Assembly (NCBI GenBank): GCA_937876205.1
Contig: CALEII010000018.1
Location: forward strand, 1-20,587
Source: an uncultured Clostridia bacterium
Lineage (GTDB): Bacteria; Bacillota; Clostridia; Oscillospirales; Acutalibacteraceae
Length of the DNA stretch: 20,587 nucleotides
Direction of reading: 5' to 3'
Of this stretch, positions 7,739 through 15,871 are shown piece after piece; within the stretch, counting starts at the first letter, position 1; every line of letters begins with the position of its first letter. Made by a program: the position numbers and the translations under genes. The notes beneath the pieces were generated by a model. It worked only from the letters and a program-made list of their open reading frames with translations, made no database searches and had not been told where the DNA came from.

Positions 7739-7789
7739 AAATATCCTCTCCCAAAAAACTGCCACAAAAAGCTGAAAGAGCATTCCGAC

Positions 7790-7829
7790 ATCTAACACTC
7801 TAACGGGAAATTCTTAAAAATTCCTTAAA
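7790..7829 (-). promoter_or_regulatory. CiaR-box-like direct repeat and candidate promoter of the regulator-kinase-htrA operon
   Basis: Read on the minus strand, TTTAAG (7829-7824), five bases, then TTTAAG (7818-7813). This is exactly TTTAAG-N5-TTTAAG, the published CiaR binding consensus of Streptococcus pneumoniae. The second half-site sits 17 bases from TTAGAT (7795-7790), a possible -10 element, so the box would cover the -35 position as expected for an activator. The repeat is directly visible; binding by this regulator is inferred from the parallel with CiaRH control of htrA. Confidence 0.65.
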
Positions 7830-7884
7830 ATTACAGCTTGTTTTTTCTGACAGCCATTATTTTTTTGATTGTTTTATGTTTAAT

Positions 7885-9759
7885 TTAATTTTTTTCTTTT
7901 TTAGTCTTCTCATTTTTTGCAGAGAAAAGTCTCAGGAAAATACCGAGACATATAACAAAGGTCGAAACCATTATAACAATCAGAAGAACGACAGTACCCG
8001 TGTCACTTATAAGCTCCTCAAACCAGTTAAGCTCTTCTGTTGTACCGTTATTCTGCGGATACTGCACCTGAGCGTCAGGCACGACAACGGTATCTGCAGG
8101 CTTTATGGGAGTCTGCATACCTCCCACATTGAAATTGAGATTTCCGAAATTCAGCTGACCGGTGGGAGTCTTCCCATCCGATGATGTGTTATCTGAGGAC
8201 AAATTGTCGTCTGTGGCATCAAGTCCGCCCACACCGCCGAGAGTGCTGTCATCGGCACCCGAGTCATCCTTTGAATAACCCAGCAGCATTGATATAAAAT
8301 CCGTACCGAAGCCGCCCGAGCCGAAATTGGGGAACATAAGTGAAGCTATATTAAGAATTCTGTCAGGCAGTTCAAAGGGAACATTCTGCACCATATCAAC
8401 AATTGAGGAATCCATATCGATATTGCTCAGCACCTCATCTATGTAATCCTTTACGGAATCCATTGCACCCGAAACCGTGCTGCCCTGAGCAACCTCTTTC
8501 TTGCCCTGTGTGATATTCAGCTTGTACGAAGAAGATACGGTTGACCCCGTCTTGTCCGTAAACTCAACGGTGATTACAACGGGAATCACCTGAGCCTCTT
8601 TATCAATGTCAATGCTCACATAATAATTCTCTCTGACATCCTCGCCGTTTATGAGCACGTTGACGGTTGTGCCGTCATCCTCATTTGTTGTGCCAAGAGT
8701 CTGAGGATAGAGCCAGATTCTGTCTCTCTTATACTTGAGAGCAACATCATATTCATAAATATCAGCGTAGAACTCGCCTTCTTCAAGGTCAAAATAGTGT
8801 GTGTTCTTGCTGACGATATCAAAAGCGTTTTTATAAGACTCGGAGTCACGCACCGTAACGCCGTTTTCCTTACCGATAAGCTGAAGAAGATAAAATGCAA
8901 GATTGTCTTTCTTCACAGCTTCTTCAAAGCTCCTTGTGTCAACCGACACATCATAAATCTTACATATCATTGCACAAAGGTATTTATTCTTGATTTCTTC
9001 AAATGTTGCAGTGCCCGAATCAATCGTGATACCCTGTGAACGGATTGTCATAATGGCAATCAGACGGTAAACCTCAGCATCGGGAGTCGATGCACTCACA
9101 TCATAGCCTGAGCTGAAAAGCAGGAATTTACACGCTGCCATAACATATTCTCTCAGGTCTGAAAAACTGGCATCAGAATCAAATCCCGGAATAAGGTCTG
9201 CACGCACGCCGAGCATCTCTGAAATATATGCGGTAAATGCCTCATAAAGACCTGTGCCTCTCTTGACAACATAGCTCTCATCAGCAGTGATGACAGAGAA
9301 AAATGCTCTTGCCACAATTTTTGTCTCTTCACTGTCAGTCTCAGGATAGACAATACCTATGCTTTCAAGATATGTACGGATAAATTCGTCAGAATAGCTG
9401 TCATCGGTTGCACCTGCGAAGCTCATTACCATTTCAAGCATATAGAGATAGATTACATTTGCCATATTTTCGTCAAGAGTGTAAAGCATCTGATAATCTT
9501 CAACCTCTGCCTTGAATGACTCTGCCGTTGCAATGTACGGATACTGCGCCTTGGCAACAAGAGTGTTGCGCTGTGACAAGCCGTCAACATTTGTCATATT
9601 CTCTTTTACGATAAGATCTTTCAGCCACGAAAGATTGGGTGAATCATACACATACTGCGTCTCGCACATCACAAGTGCATATGCGTTAAGCCCTGCAGAC
9701 ATAGCTGCAAGCAGCATAACCACACTCAGCAGTACGGCAATTCCTTTCTTCATTTTCAT
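7885..9759 (-). CDS. Large unrecognised secreted protein with a C-terminal membrane anchor
   Basis: A 624-residue protein of unknown function. It has a signal peptide (about 1-28, ending near AGLNAYA), then a mainly helical region about 45-330 with many short amphipathic stretches. A strand-rich segment at about 333-420 (YDVALKYKRDRIWLYP to YKLNITQGKK) resembles a cadherin-like or Ig-like beta sandwich. A Gly/Ser/Asp/Asn-rich linker spans about 495-545. One membrane helix at about 589-613 is followed by a Lys-rich cytoplasmic tail. The topology is therefore outside-facing, type I. The start has AGGAGG 4 bases before ATG 9759 and 10 before a second ATG at 9753; either may be used. It lies upstream of and on the same strand as the two-component operon, 146 bases away with no clear terminator between, so read-through is possible. 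Confidence 0.85.
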   Translation of the reverse strand: MKMKKGIAVLLSVVMLLAAMSAGLNAYALVMCETQYVYDSPNLSWLKDLIVKENMTNVDGLSQRNTLVAKAQYPYIATAESFKAEVEDYQMLYTLDENMANVIYLYMLEMVMSFAGATDDSYSDEFIRTYLESIGIVYPETDSEETKIVARAFFSVITADESYVVKRGTGLYEAFTAYISEMLGVRADLIPGFDSDASFSDLREYVMAACKFLLFSSGYDVSASTPDAEVYRLIAIMTIRSQGITIDSGTATFEEIKNKYLCAMICKIYDVSVDTRSFEEAVKKDNLAFYLLQLIGKENGVTVRDSESYKNAFDIVSKNTHYFDLEEGEFYADIYEYDVALKYKRDRIWLYPQTLGTTNEDDGTTVNVLINGEDVRENYYVSIDIDKEAQVIPVVITVEFTDKTGSTVSSSYKLNITQGKKEVAQGSTVSGAMDSVKDYIDEVLSNIDMDSSIVDMVQNVPFELPDRILNIASLMFPNFGSGGFGTDFISMLLGYSKDDSGADDSTLGGVGGLDATDDNLSSDNTSSDGKTPTGQLNFGNLNFNVGGMQTPIKPADTVVVPDAQVQYPQNNGTTEELNWFEELISDTGTVVLLIVIMVSTFVICLGIFLRLFSAKNEKTKKEKN

Positions 9760-9807
9760 ATTTCCTCCTCATTTTTCCCCGCAAACTATATATTCGTATA
9801 CACTTTA

Positions 9808-9836
9808 ATAATATAATTTTTTAAGATAAAAGTCAA
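9808..9836 (-). promoter_or_regulatory. Promoter of the 624-residue membrane-anchored protein gene
   Basis: On the minus strand TTGACT (9836-9831) and TATTAT (9813-9808) are 17 bases apart. The leader to ATG 9759 would be about 40 bases and contains AGGAGG. Confidence 0.7.
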
Positions 9837-9898
9837 TATATTATATATTTTTATTTTATTATAAGAACTAACCTTAACCCTATATTGAAAAAACGCTA

Positions 9899-9928
9899 TT
9901 GCAAACATATCTGTGTATATGGTATACT
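9899..9928 (+). promoter_or_regulatory. Extended -10 promoter of the CotH-family gene
   Basis: TTGCAA (9899-9904), an 18-base spacer and TATACT (9923-9928), preceded by TGG (extended -10). Transcription would start near 9935, about 26 bases before the ATG at 9961. It is divergent from the promoter at 9808-9836. Confidence 0.68.
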
Positions 9929-9960
9929 GTAATCAATAAAAAAACGAATGGGTGATAAAT

Positions 9961-11958
9961 ATGAAAAACAGAAGAATTATACTTACATTTTTACTTGCTT
10001 TGCTTCTTATGTGCACAACACTCATTTTTGCTTCGGCAGCAGGTGACAACGTGTCATTTTTTGCCGTAGGCACAGCCTCGGCACACAGCAGTGATGACAC
10101 AGGCGCAGTAAAATGGTACAAAGGCTCAGACAACATTCACTATCTTCTTCTGCCCTCCAATGCAGACAGAACAAACCTCACTGTCTGGTTCAACGCAACA
10201 GCAGACGTTAAATGCGGTGATACAGTGCTGAAAAACGGTGAAGCAACCTCAGTTTTTGCAGAAGGCTCACAGTTTATTCTCACCTGTGCAGATGCCTCAT
10301 ATTCCGTCAGAGTTATGCAGGCAACAGCCTCAGGCGCAATATACATCAACACTGAAAGCGGCAGTATGGATGCCGTGCACGCTGATAAATCACACAAAGA
10401 AGGCGGCACAATTCTCATAGTTGACAAAGACGGCAATGTTCAGTATGACGGCGATCTTGACTACATCAAGGGCAGAGGCAACTCCACATGGCTTCACGCA
10501 AAAAAACCCTACAACATCAAGCTTGACAGCAAGGCAGACCTTTTCGGTATGGGCAAGCACAAAAGCTGGTGTCTGCTTGCTAACCACGCCGATGCCTCAA
10601 TGATGAGAAATCAGCTTGCATATGACCTTGCACGTAAGCTCGGCATAGAAACCACATCACAGACATTCCAGAACGAGCTTTACATCAACGGCGAATATAT
10701 GGGTCTTTATCTTATCACAGAAAAGGTTGACATCGGTGAAAACAGAGTTGATATATACGACCTTGAGGGCGCAACGGAGGATGTTAACGAAAAAGACCTT
10801 GACGAATATAAGCCTGCAGGCAGTCAGAACTCAACAAAATCAGGCACAATCAAATATGCGGCAATCCCCAACGACCCCGATGAAATCACAGGCGGTTATC
10901 TGCTTGAGCTTGAAAAAATCTACAGATATCCCGATGAGGTATCAGGCTTTGTTACAAAAATCGGTCAGGCAGTCGTTGTAAAAACTCCCGAATACGCAAC
11001 AAAGAATCAGGTCAAGTATATAAGCTCATACTATCAGGATTTTGAAGATGCACTTTATTCAAAAACAGGCTACAATTCAAAGGGCAAGCACTATTCTGAT
11101 TATATAGATGTTGACTCTCTGGCAAGAATGTATATTATGCTTGAATTCACAGCAAATTTCGACGGCTGCAGCTCAAGCTTCTATCTATATAAGGATGTGG
11201 GCGGCAAGCTCACTGCAGGCCCCTGCTGGGACTATGACCTCTCTCTGGGAACTGCAATGCCCAATGAACTTATCAACAATGTTGAGAATGTTGCAGACCC
11301 GAATCTTCTCTATATACAGACCTGCCACATAGGCAACCACGCAAAGACAAAGAACGCTCTTCTCGCTCAGGCATTTTCACACTATGATTTCCAGACAACT
11401 GTTGAGCAGATATGGCGTGATGAATTTGAGAAGATATACCCCGAATTCAGAAGCAGTATTGACACTATCAAGGCAGAGAATGAGACGTCAGTCATTATGA
11501 ACAGTGTCAGATGGAACACCTTCGGCACTCAGGACACCTCTGCAATGCCCTCCCATTACGACTGGAATGTAAGCATCATCACAAACTATGTTGATGCAAG
11601 ATTCCCGTTCCTTTCAGAGGTTTACAGTGCTGACACATTCTTTGTGAAATACGATATAGGCAAATACGGCAGCTCTCTTGTAAAGGATACAACAATTTAC
11701 AAGCAGGGAGATAAGGCAACCCTTCTGCCCGCCCCCGACTCAACAAAGAACGGCACAAAATTCATCGGCTGGACAACAAGCCCTGCAGACCCCGCAATAA
11801 TCTATCTGCCGGGTGACACAATCACCGTCACAGACAACACAAAGCTCTTTGCAGTGTGGGATGAGGGCTCTGAATTTATAAATTCAATTACAAATCTGTT
11901 TGAAAAACTGAAACAGATGCTCATTAAAATTATGGAGCTTTTCGGCTTTACATTCTGA
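9961..11958 (+). CDS. Secreted CotH-family (protein kinase-like) protein with InlB/Flg_new-type repeat
   Basis: A 665-residue exported protein. A signal peptide covers about 1-26 (cut near FASAA). An N-terminal strand-rich domain is followed by a CotH domain at about 125-555. This contains KGRGNSTW at 170-177, KKPYNIKL at 181-188, LLANHADASMMRNQLAYDLA at 205-224, NGEYMGLYLITEKVDIG at 243-259 and WDYDLSLG at 423-430. The WDYD segment probably supplies the metal-binding Asp residues. CotH of Bacillus phosphorylates spore-coat proteins, and CotH domains also occur in cellulosomal proteins. A single InlB B-repeat/Flg_new-like unit lies at about 578-634 (FIGWTTSP, LFAVW). The last 30 residues form an amphipathic helix of unknown role. 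No dockerin is present, unlike the next gene. The ATG at 9961 with GGGTGA is preferred to an in-frame GTG at 9952. Kinase activity is inferred. Confidence 0.93.
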   Translation: MKNRRIILTFLLALLLMCTTLIFASAAGDNVSFFAVGTASAHSSDDTGAVKWYKGSDNIHYLLLPSNADRTNLTVWFNATADVKCGDTVLKNGEATSVFAEGSQFILTCADASYSVRVMQATASGAIYINTESGSMDAVHADKSHKEGGTILIVDKDGNVQYDGDLDYIKGRGNSTWLHAKKPYNIKLDSKADLFGMGKHKSWCLLANHADASMMRNQLAYDLARKLGIETTSQTFQNELYINGEYMGLYLITEKVDIGENRVDIYDLEGATEDVNEKDLDEYKPAGSQNSTKSGTIKYAAIPNDPDEITGGYLLELEKIYRYPDEVSGFVTKIGQAVVVKTPEYATKNQVKYISSYYQDFEDALYSKTGYNSKGKHYSDYIDVDSLARMYIMLEFTANFDGCSSSFYLYKDVGGKLTAGPCWDYDLSLGTAMPNELINNVENVADPNLLYIQTCHIGNHAKTKNALLAQAFSHYDFQTTVEQIWRDEFEKIYPEFRSSIDTIKAENETSVIMNSVRWNTFGTQDTSAMPSHYDWNVSIITNYVDARFPFLSEVYSADTFFVKYDIGKYGSSLVKDTTIYKQGDKATLLPAPDSTKNGTKFIGWTTSPADPAIIYLPGDTITVTDNTKLFAVWDEGSEFINSITNLFEKLKQMLIKIMELFGFTF

Positions 11959-11975
11959 TAACAAAACTACGGCAG

Positions 11976-12008
11976 AACTGTGTGATAATTCACACGGTTT
12001 TGTTTTTT
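11976..12008 (+). terminator. Rho-independent terminator after the CotH gene
   Basis: A 10-bp stem (11976-11985 with 11990-11999, one G-T pair) with loop TAAT is followed by a T-rich tract. The CotH and dockerin genes are therefore probably separate transcripts. Confidence 0.85.
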
Positions 12009-12038
12009 ATTATACAAAAATCAAAGAAAGTTGCGATA

Positions 12039-12079
12039 TTAACATTCTGTTAACATTTTTGTAACATACCAATGATAAT
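12039..12079 (+). promoter_or_regulatory. Pho-box-like triple repeat and -10 element upstream of the dockerin gene
   Basis: TTAACA (12039-12044), N5, TTAACA (12050-12055), N5, GTAACA (12061-12066): three half-sites in exact 11-bp register. Seven bases later GATAAT (12074-12079) can serve as -10; there is no sigma-A -35 other than the repeats. In B. subtilis, PhoP-activated promoters use TTAACA-like repeats with spacers of about 5 bases in this position. Other OmpR-family regulators also bind 11-bp-spaced repeats, so the identity of the regulator is inferred. A 6-bp hairpin (CGACAA/TTGTCG, 12094-12109) follows in the leader. Confidence 0.6.
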
Positions 12080-12126
12080 ATTAAGTAAAATAACGACAAT
12101 TTTTTGTCGAAAGAAAGGAATTTTTT

Positions 12127-14442
12127 ATGCAAAAGGCAAAGAAATTTTTGGCAATTCTTCTTTCAGTGGTTTTGATGGCTGCAATCATAATTCCCACTGC
12201 ATACGCAAGTGATGAATTACCCAACACCTATTATTCCGACAGCTATAAGATCACAAAGATCACAAACCCCACCACAGTTTCAGGTGAGGCAGACGGTCTT
12301 CTCTACGGAGATGAAGCCAACAGAATCAACAGCTATGCCTGGTCAACAGCATACAGAGACGGCTATCTCTACATCGGCGTCAACAGAAACTTCCTTAATG
12401 TTGCGCTCTCAACCTTCGGCACAGGCATAAGCACAGAAATCCTCAATGAGGTTGAAGCAATCCTCACTCACGGTGAGCTGCCTCCCTTCAGCAAGGATGA
12501 GCGTCAGGCAATGATTCTCAAGCTCAACCCCGAAACAGCAGAGACAGAAATCATCTATCAGCCTCCTTATCTTGAGAAATACGATGTATATGTTGATGCA
12601 GCATACAGAAATGTTGTTGAGTACAAGGGCGACCTTTACTACGGTACAATGGGTGCTGTTTCAACAAGAATTCTCAAGGTTGACAAGGACGACAATGTAA
12701 CAGTCGCATTTTCAGGCGGCGCAGGCGCTTCCTTCCGTTCAAGTGCCGTTTACAATGACGAGCTCTTCTTTGCAGGCTTTGACACCCGTATAACAGACAA
12801 TGTCAAGCCTGACGGCTCACAGTACACAAAAATGGCTATTATCCGTATGGAAGGCGATGAATGGAACAGAGTTGCCGACCATAAGGACTTTATCGCTTAC
12901 GCTGAAGATACAATCTATCAGGGCGAAGGCGGAAATATGTGGGATATTATATCATATAACGGCTATCTTTACGCCATCATCGCAACTTCAAACGGCTTTG
13001 TAATGTTCAAGGGCTATGAAGATGCAGAAAACGAAAAAGCAAACGAATACGGCTGGGTATGGACAGAGGTCATAGGCAAAAACAGCAAGTACAACCCCGG
13101 TATGGCACCCACATCAGAGGGCTACGCATACGGCGGTGCAGTTGCAAGCTCAGCTACCCCCGTTGTCTACAACGGTAAGCTCTATGTGGGTACATTTGAC
13201 TATGCAACAAAGTCGCTTGCAGCTATCATCAAGCAGCTTGTTCCCTATCTCAAGGGCAATGTGGAATCAATCAAGCTCTCTCAGCTTCTTGCCCCCCTCT
13301 ATTACTCAATTACTCATCCTCAGAAGCTGTATGAAGTTGATGCAGAAGACAATATCACAGAGGTTACTGAGTTCAATAAGCTTATGGAAGGCACATCAAA
13401 CGAATACATCTGGCGTTTCCAGGAGCACAACGGTGAGCTTTTCATTTCTACATTTGACGCAGAGCCTATGTACAAATATGTCACTCAGATAACAGACGGC
13501 TTCCTTGCTTCTCTTGACACTCAGGAGGTTACAGACATTTTCTCATCACTACTCAAGGTAATCGGACTCATCAAGGGCTCGGACGGTGCAGAAAAAGCTG
13601 TAAATGACATCGAAGACGCAATTGACAACGGTGACGCAAAGGCTGTTGTATCGGCACTTGACAATGCAGAGAACGAAATCAACGCTCTTGCAGAAGGCGA
13701 AGAAAAGGAAGAAGCAGCTTCAATCCTTGACAAGGTTATGGGCATATTTGACCTCAAGGGACTTAAGATGTATCTTGAAATCTCATCATATATGGTTTCA
13801 AACACAGCAGGCTTTGACCTTTATTCAACAACAGATATGAAGAATTTCGATTGCGTCACACTCAACGGCTTTGACGATGAATTCAACTACGGCGCAAGAA
13901 CATTTGCTTCAACAGACGAAGGTCTCTACATCGGCACGGCTAACCCATTCTACGGCGCTCAGGTATGGAAGCTTGAGGACCTCAAGGAAGGCGAAGTCAT
14001 CGGTAAGGATGTAACATACAGTCTCAACATCACAGACAAGCTTGTCAGCCCCGCATACGCAGGCACAATGGTCAGCACGGTTATCAACGCATTTGAAAAC
14101 GATAACTTCCTTGACACATATGCAACAGATGCAGAGGGTAACAGACTTGATAAAAATGCCTCATTCAGAACAGGTGACAAATTCAACTGCACAGTGACAA
14201 TCACACTGTCTGAAAGAAAGCTGCTTGAATACACATTTGTTGTTCTCGGTGACACAGACTGCGACGGCAAGGTTACGGCAAGTGACGCAAGAGTTGCACT
14301 GAGAATCTCAGCAGGCATTGAAAACGCATCAGACGCTGTAAAATCTGCAGCAGATACAAACTTCGACGGTAAAGTCACTGCTACAGACGCAAGAAATATT
14401 CTCAGAGCGACAGCAAAAATTGAAGACCTGAAGCTTTTATAA
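12127..14442 (+). CDS. Secreted dockerin protein with a probable seven-bladed beta-propeller
   Basis: A 771-residue exported protein. The signal peptide is about 1-27 (IIPTAYA). Seven strand motifs of the type GxLYxGT recur: DGYLYIGV (78-85), KGDLYYGT (167-174), NDELFFAG (210-217), NGYLYAII (278-285), NGKLYVGT (349-356), NGELFIST (435-442) and EGLYIGT (598-604). This fits a seven-bladed propeller, with blades 6 and 7 split by an acidic helical insertion at about 455-550. A linker domain follows. The C-terminus (708-771) is a type I dockerin with two Ca-binding loops: D709/D711/D713/D720 (DTDCDGKVTASD) and D743/N745/D747/D754 (DTNFDGKVTATD). Dockerins bind cohesins on scaffoldins, so this protein is predicted to be docked in a cellulosome-like complex. 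I do not recognise the propeller family and see no catalytic residues. AAGGA lies about 8 bases before the ATG. Confidence 0.9.
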   Translation: MQKAKKFLAILLSVVLMAAIIIPTAYASDELPNTYYSDSYKITKITNPTTVSGEADGLLYGDEANRINSYAWSTAYRDGYLYIGVNRNFLNVALSTFGTGISTEILNEVEAILTHGELPPFSKDERQAMILKLNPETAETEIIYQPPYLEKYDVYVDAAYRNVVEYKGDLYYGTMGAVSTRILKVDKDDNVTVAFSGGAGASFRSSAVYNDELFFAGFDTRITDNVKPDGSQYTKMAIIRMEGDEWNRVADHKDFIAYAEDTIYQGEGGNMWDIISYNGYLYAIIATSNGFVMFKGYEDAENEKANEYGWVWTEVIGKNSKYNPGMAPTSEGYAYGGAVASSATPVVYNGKLYVGTFDYATKSLAAIIKQLVPYLKGNVESIKLSQLLAPLYYSITHPQKLYEVDAEDNITEVTEFNKLMEGTSNEYIWRFQEHNGELFISTFDAEPMYKYVTQITDGFLASLDTQEVTDIFSSLLKVIGLIKGSDGAEKAVNDIEDAIDNGDAKAVVSALDNAENEINALAEGEEKEEAASILDKVMGIFDLKGLKMYLEISSYMVSNTAGFDLYSTTDMKNFDCVTLNGFDDEFNYGARTFASTDEGLYIGTANPFYGAQVWKLEDLKEGEVIGKDVTYSLNITDKLVSPAYAGTMVSTVINAFENDNFLDTYATDAEGNRLDKNASFRTGDKFNCTVTITLSERKLLEYTFVVLGDTDCDGKVTASDARVALRISAGIENASDAVKSAADTNFDGKVTATDARNILRATAKIEDLKLL

Positions 14443-14450
14443 AACAAAAC

Positions 14451-14488
14451 AATAAATGCCATCGGATTTCTCCGATGGCATTTATTTT
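14451..14488. terminator. Bidirectional terminator between the dockerin gene and the zinc-ribbon operon
   Basis: A 16-bp perfect stem (14451-14466 with 14471-14486) and loop TTTC lie directly between the convergent stops. The plus strand has a T run after the stem; the minus strand is A/T-rich after it but lacks a long T tract, so termination there is weaker. Confidence 0.88.
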
Positions 14489-15367
14489 TTATTCAACCGA
14501 AATCAACGAAAACTTTTCTATATTCAGTTTGATATGCGGCTCAATTTCTCCGTTTATGTCAAACAAGTCTGTCGCTTCTGAGCTCATTATCAGTTTATCT
14601 TGCGCATCATAAAGTGACACTACGATATATTCACTGTCTGACACCTGTTCTGCTGGAAAATCCACGTTTACGGTAGTTCCGAACACCTGATCTGCAGGAA
14701 TTGACGTACCTGTGGCGTGAAGCTGCTTATTTTCGTAAAAAAACCTGACGTCAACTCTTTTAACAATATCCTCAAACCCTGCTATGTTAACAGTAACCAC
14801 TGAATATTCAGGCAATTCAGACGTTTCAAACTCGATATACGGGTCGGCATAAAGCATATCGGATGTATCAGGTGCATCACTCTTCACAAACAGAAAAACA
14901 ACAGCCGTTACAAGCAGAATACCCAGCAGAACAGGTATTATCACAACTGCTGCAATTATCGCCTTAAGACCTCTGTCACCCTTTGATTTAACGGGATTTT
15001 CAACCCTGATGCTGTCAGGTATGGGATTTGCACAGTGCGGACAGATGTTCCAGTCATATGCAACAGTTTTTCCGCAGACAGGGCAAACGGGCTTGAGTGA
15101 GTGACCGCATCCGGGGCAGACCGAAAAATGCTCAGATACATTTCTGCCGCATACGGGGCAGGTCTTGCCCGAGTGTTCGTTTCTGACTATAAGATACACA
15201 ATCAGACCTATAAAACCGGGGATAATCACCGTTAGAAGTGTCCACACAAGGGCATTCATCCCCCTCTTTTTCGCATCATTATAAACATAAAGCCCCATTG
15301 CAACGGGAACACCGATACCAAGTATCAGCGCAAGCACAACTATTATTGCAAACAAAATTCCTGCCAT
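14489..15367 (-). CDS. Membrane protein with double zinc ribbon and extracytoplasmic domain
   Basis: A 292-residue protein not assigned to a known function. Two membrane helices (about 3-27 and 39-62) precede a cytoplasmic double zinc ribbon with C70xxC73, C84xxC87, C95xxC98 and C109xxC112. A third helix at about 136-162 leads to a strand-rich extracytoplasmic domain (about 163-292). This arrangement could connect an outside sensor domain to a cytoplasmic metal-binding module. The ATG shares one base with the stop of the preceding gene (TAATG), indicating translational coupling. It is the last gene of the four-gene ECF operon and ends at a strong hairpin. A role in sensing or in holding the sigma factor is inferred from context only. 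Confidence 0.88.
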   Translation of the reverse strand: MAGILFAIIVVLALILGIGVPVAMGLYVYNDAKKRGMNALVWTLLTVIIPGFIGLIVYLIVRNEHSGKTCPVCGRNVSEHFSVCPGCGHSLKPVCPVCGKTVAYDWNICPHCANPIPDSIRVENPVKSKGDRGLKAIIAAVVIIPVLLGILLVTAVVFLFVKSDAPDTSDMLYADPYIEFETSELPEYSVVTVNIAGFEDIVKRVDVRFFYENKQLHATGTSIPADQVFGTTVNVDFPAEQVSDSEYIVVSLYDAQDKLIMSSEATDLFDINGEIEPHIKLNIEKFSLISVE

Positions 15368-15600
15368 TATTCATCGGCTCCTTTTTCTTCTTTTAATTTT
15401 TCCCCACACCGTGGGCAGATTATATATTCAGCCTTTGTTTCATAACTGCATACGGGGCACATCGTCACAGCTTCCTTCTTCTGCGGCTTTTTTCTGTTCA
15501 GGTCTGAAACAATCAGAAAACAGCAGACAAGTGAGCACAGAAAGAACACTGCGATGATACCCACTGCAAGAAACATCAGCCAGTTATCAAGCGAAATCAA
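15367..15600 (-). CDS. Small single-pass membrane protein with one zinc ribbon
   Basis: About 77 residues. One membrane helix at about 8-32 is followed by a basic linker (NRKKPQKK) and a C-terminal zinc ribbon, C48xxC51 and C62xxC65, then a charged tail. The start is probably TTG at 15600, with AAGGAGG 10 bases upstream at 15611-15617. A longer frame from 15672 would overlap the upstream gene heavily and has no matching ribosome binding site. It overlaps the gene before it by 14 bases and the gene after it by 1 base. The helix-plus-ribbon design mirrors the larger neighbour, as if the two arose by duplication or act as partners. Function unknown. Confidence 0.78.
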   Translation of the reverse strand: MISLDNWLMFLAVGIIAVFFLCSLVCCFLIVSDLNRKKPQKKEAVTMCPVCSYETKAEYIICPRCGEKLKEEKGADE

Positions 15601-15871
15601 AATATCTGTCCCTCCTTCTGTAGAGCAGCACTCCTGCCAGACCGCAGCCCGACAGATACAGACAGAACACACTTATAAGCACAACAGACACTGTCACCGA
15701 CACGCTTGCAACGGCAAATGCCGACAGCAAAAAGCACATACAGCAAAGCACGGCACCTATGGCAAGAAGTATTATCTGCTTGTGTGTTCTTCGTCTTTCA
15801 GTTTCTTTTTTCAGTATTTCTTCATTGAGTATTACAGGCTCATACTTTTCAAAATCATATAAATTCTGCAT
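15587..15871 (-). CDS. Small two-helix membrane protein, candidate anti-sigma factor
   Basis: A 94-residue protein. A charged N-terminal segment of about 32 residues (EEILKKETERRRTHKQ) is followed by two membrane helices, about 33-53 and 57-82, and a short basic tail (RRRDRYFDFA). It starts inside the 3' end of the ECF sigma gene (17-base overlap), the usual place for a cognate anti-sigma factor. AGGAG lies 7 bases before ATG 15871. There is no zinc-binding anti-sigma (HxxxCxxC) motif and the cytoplasmic part is short, so it would be an atypical anti-sigma. Small membrane proteins downstream of sigY in Bacillus offer a parallel. The role is inferred from position. Confidence 0.82.
   Translation of the reverse strand: MQNLYDFEKYEPVILNEEILKKETERRRTHKQIILLAIGAVLCCMCFLLSAFAVASVSVTVSVVLISVFCLYLSGCGLAGVLLYRRRDRYFDFA

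Noticed and set aside
7739..7798. Upstream in-frame start of the response regulator
   Set aside because: The 20 extra residues are hydrophobic and unlike receiver domains, and ATG 7738 has a good AGAGG site.
15601..15672. Longer Cys-rich N-terminus for the 77-residue zinc-ribbon protein
   Set aside because: It would lie within the upstream coding frame without its own ribosome binding site; AAGGAGG at 15611-15617 points to the TTG at 15600.
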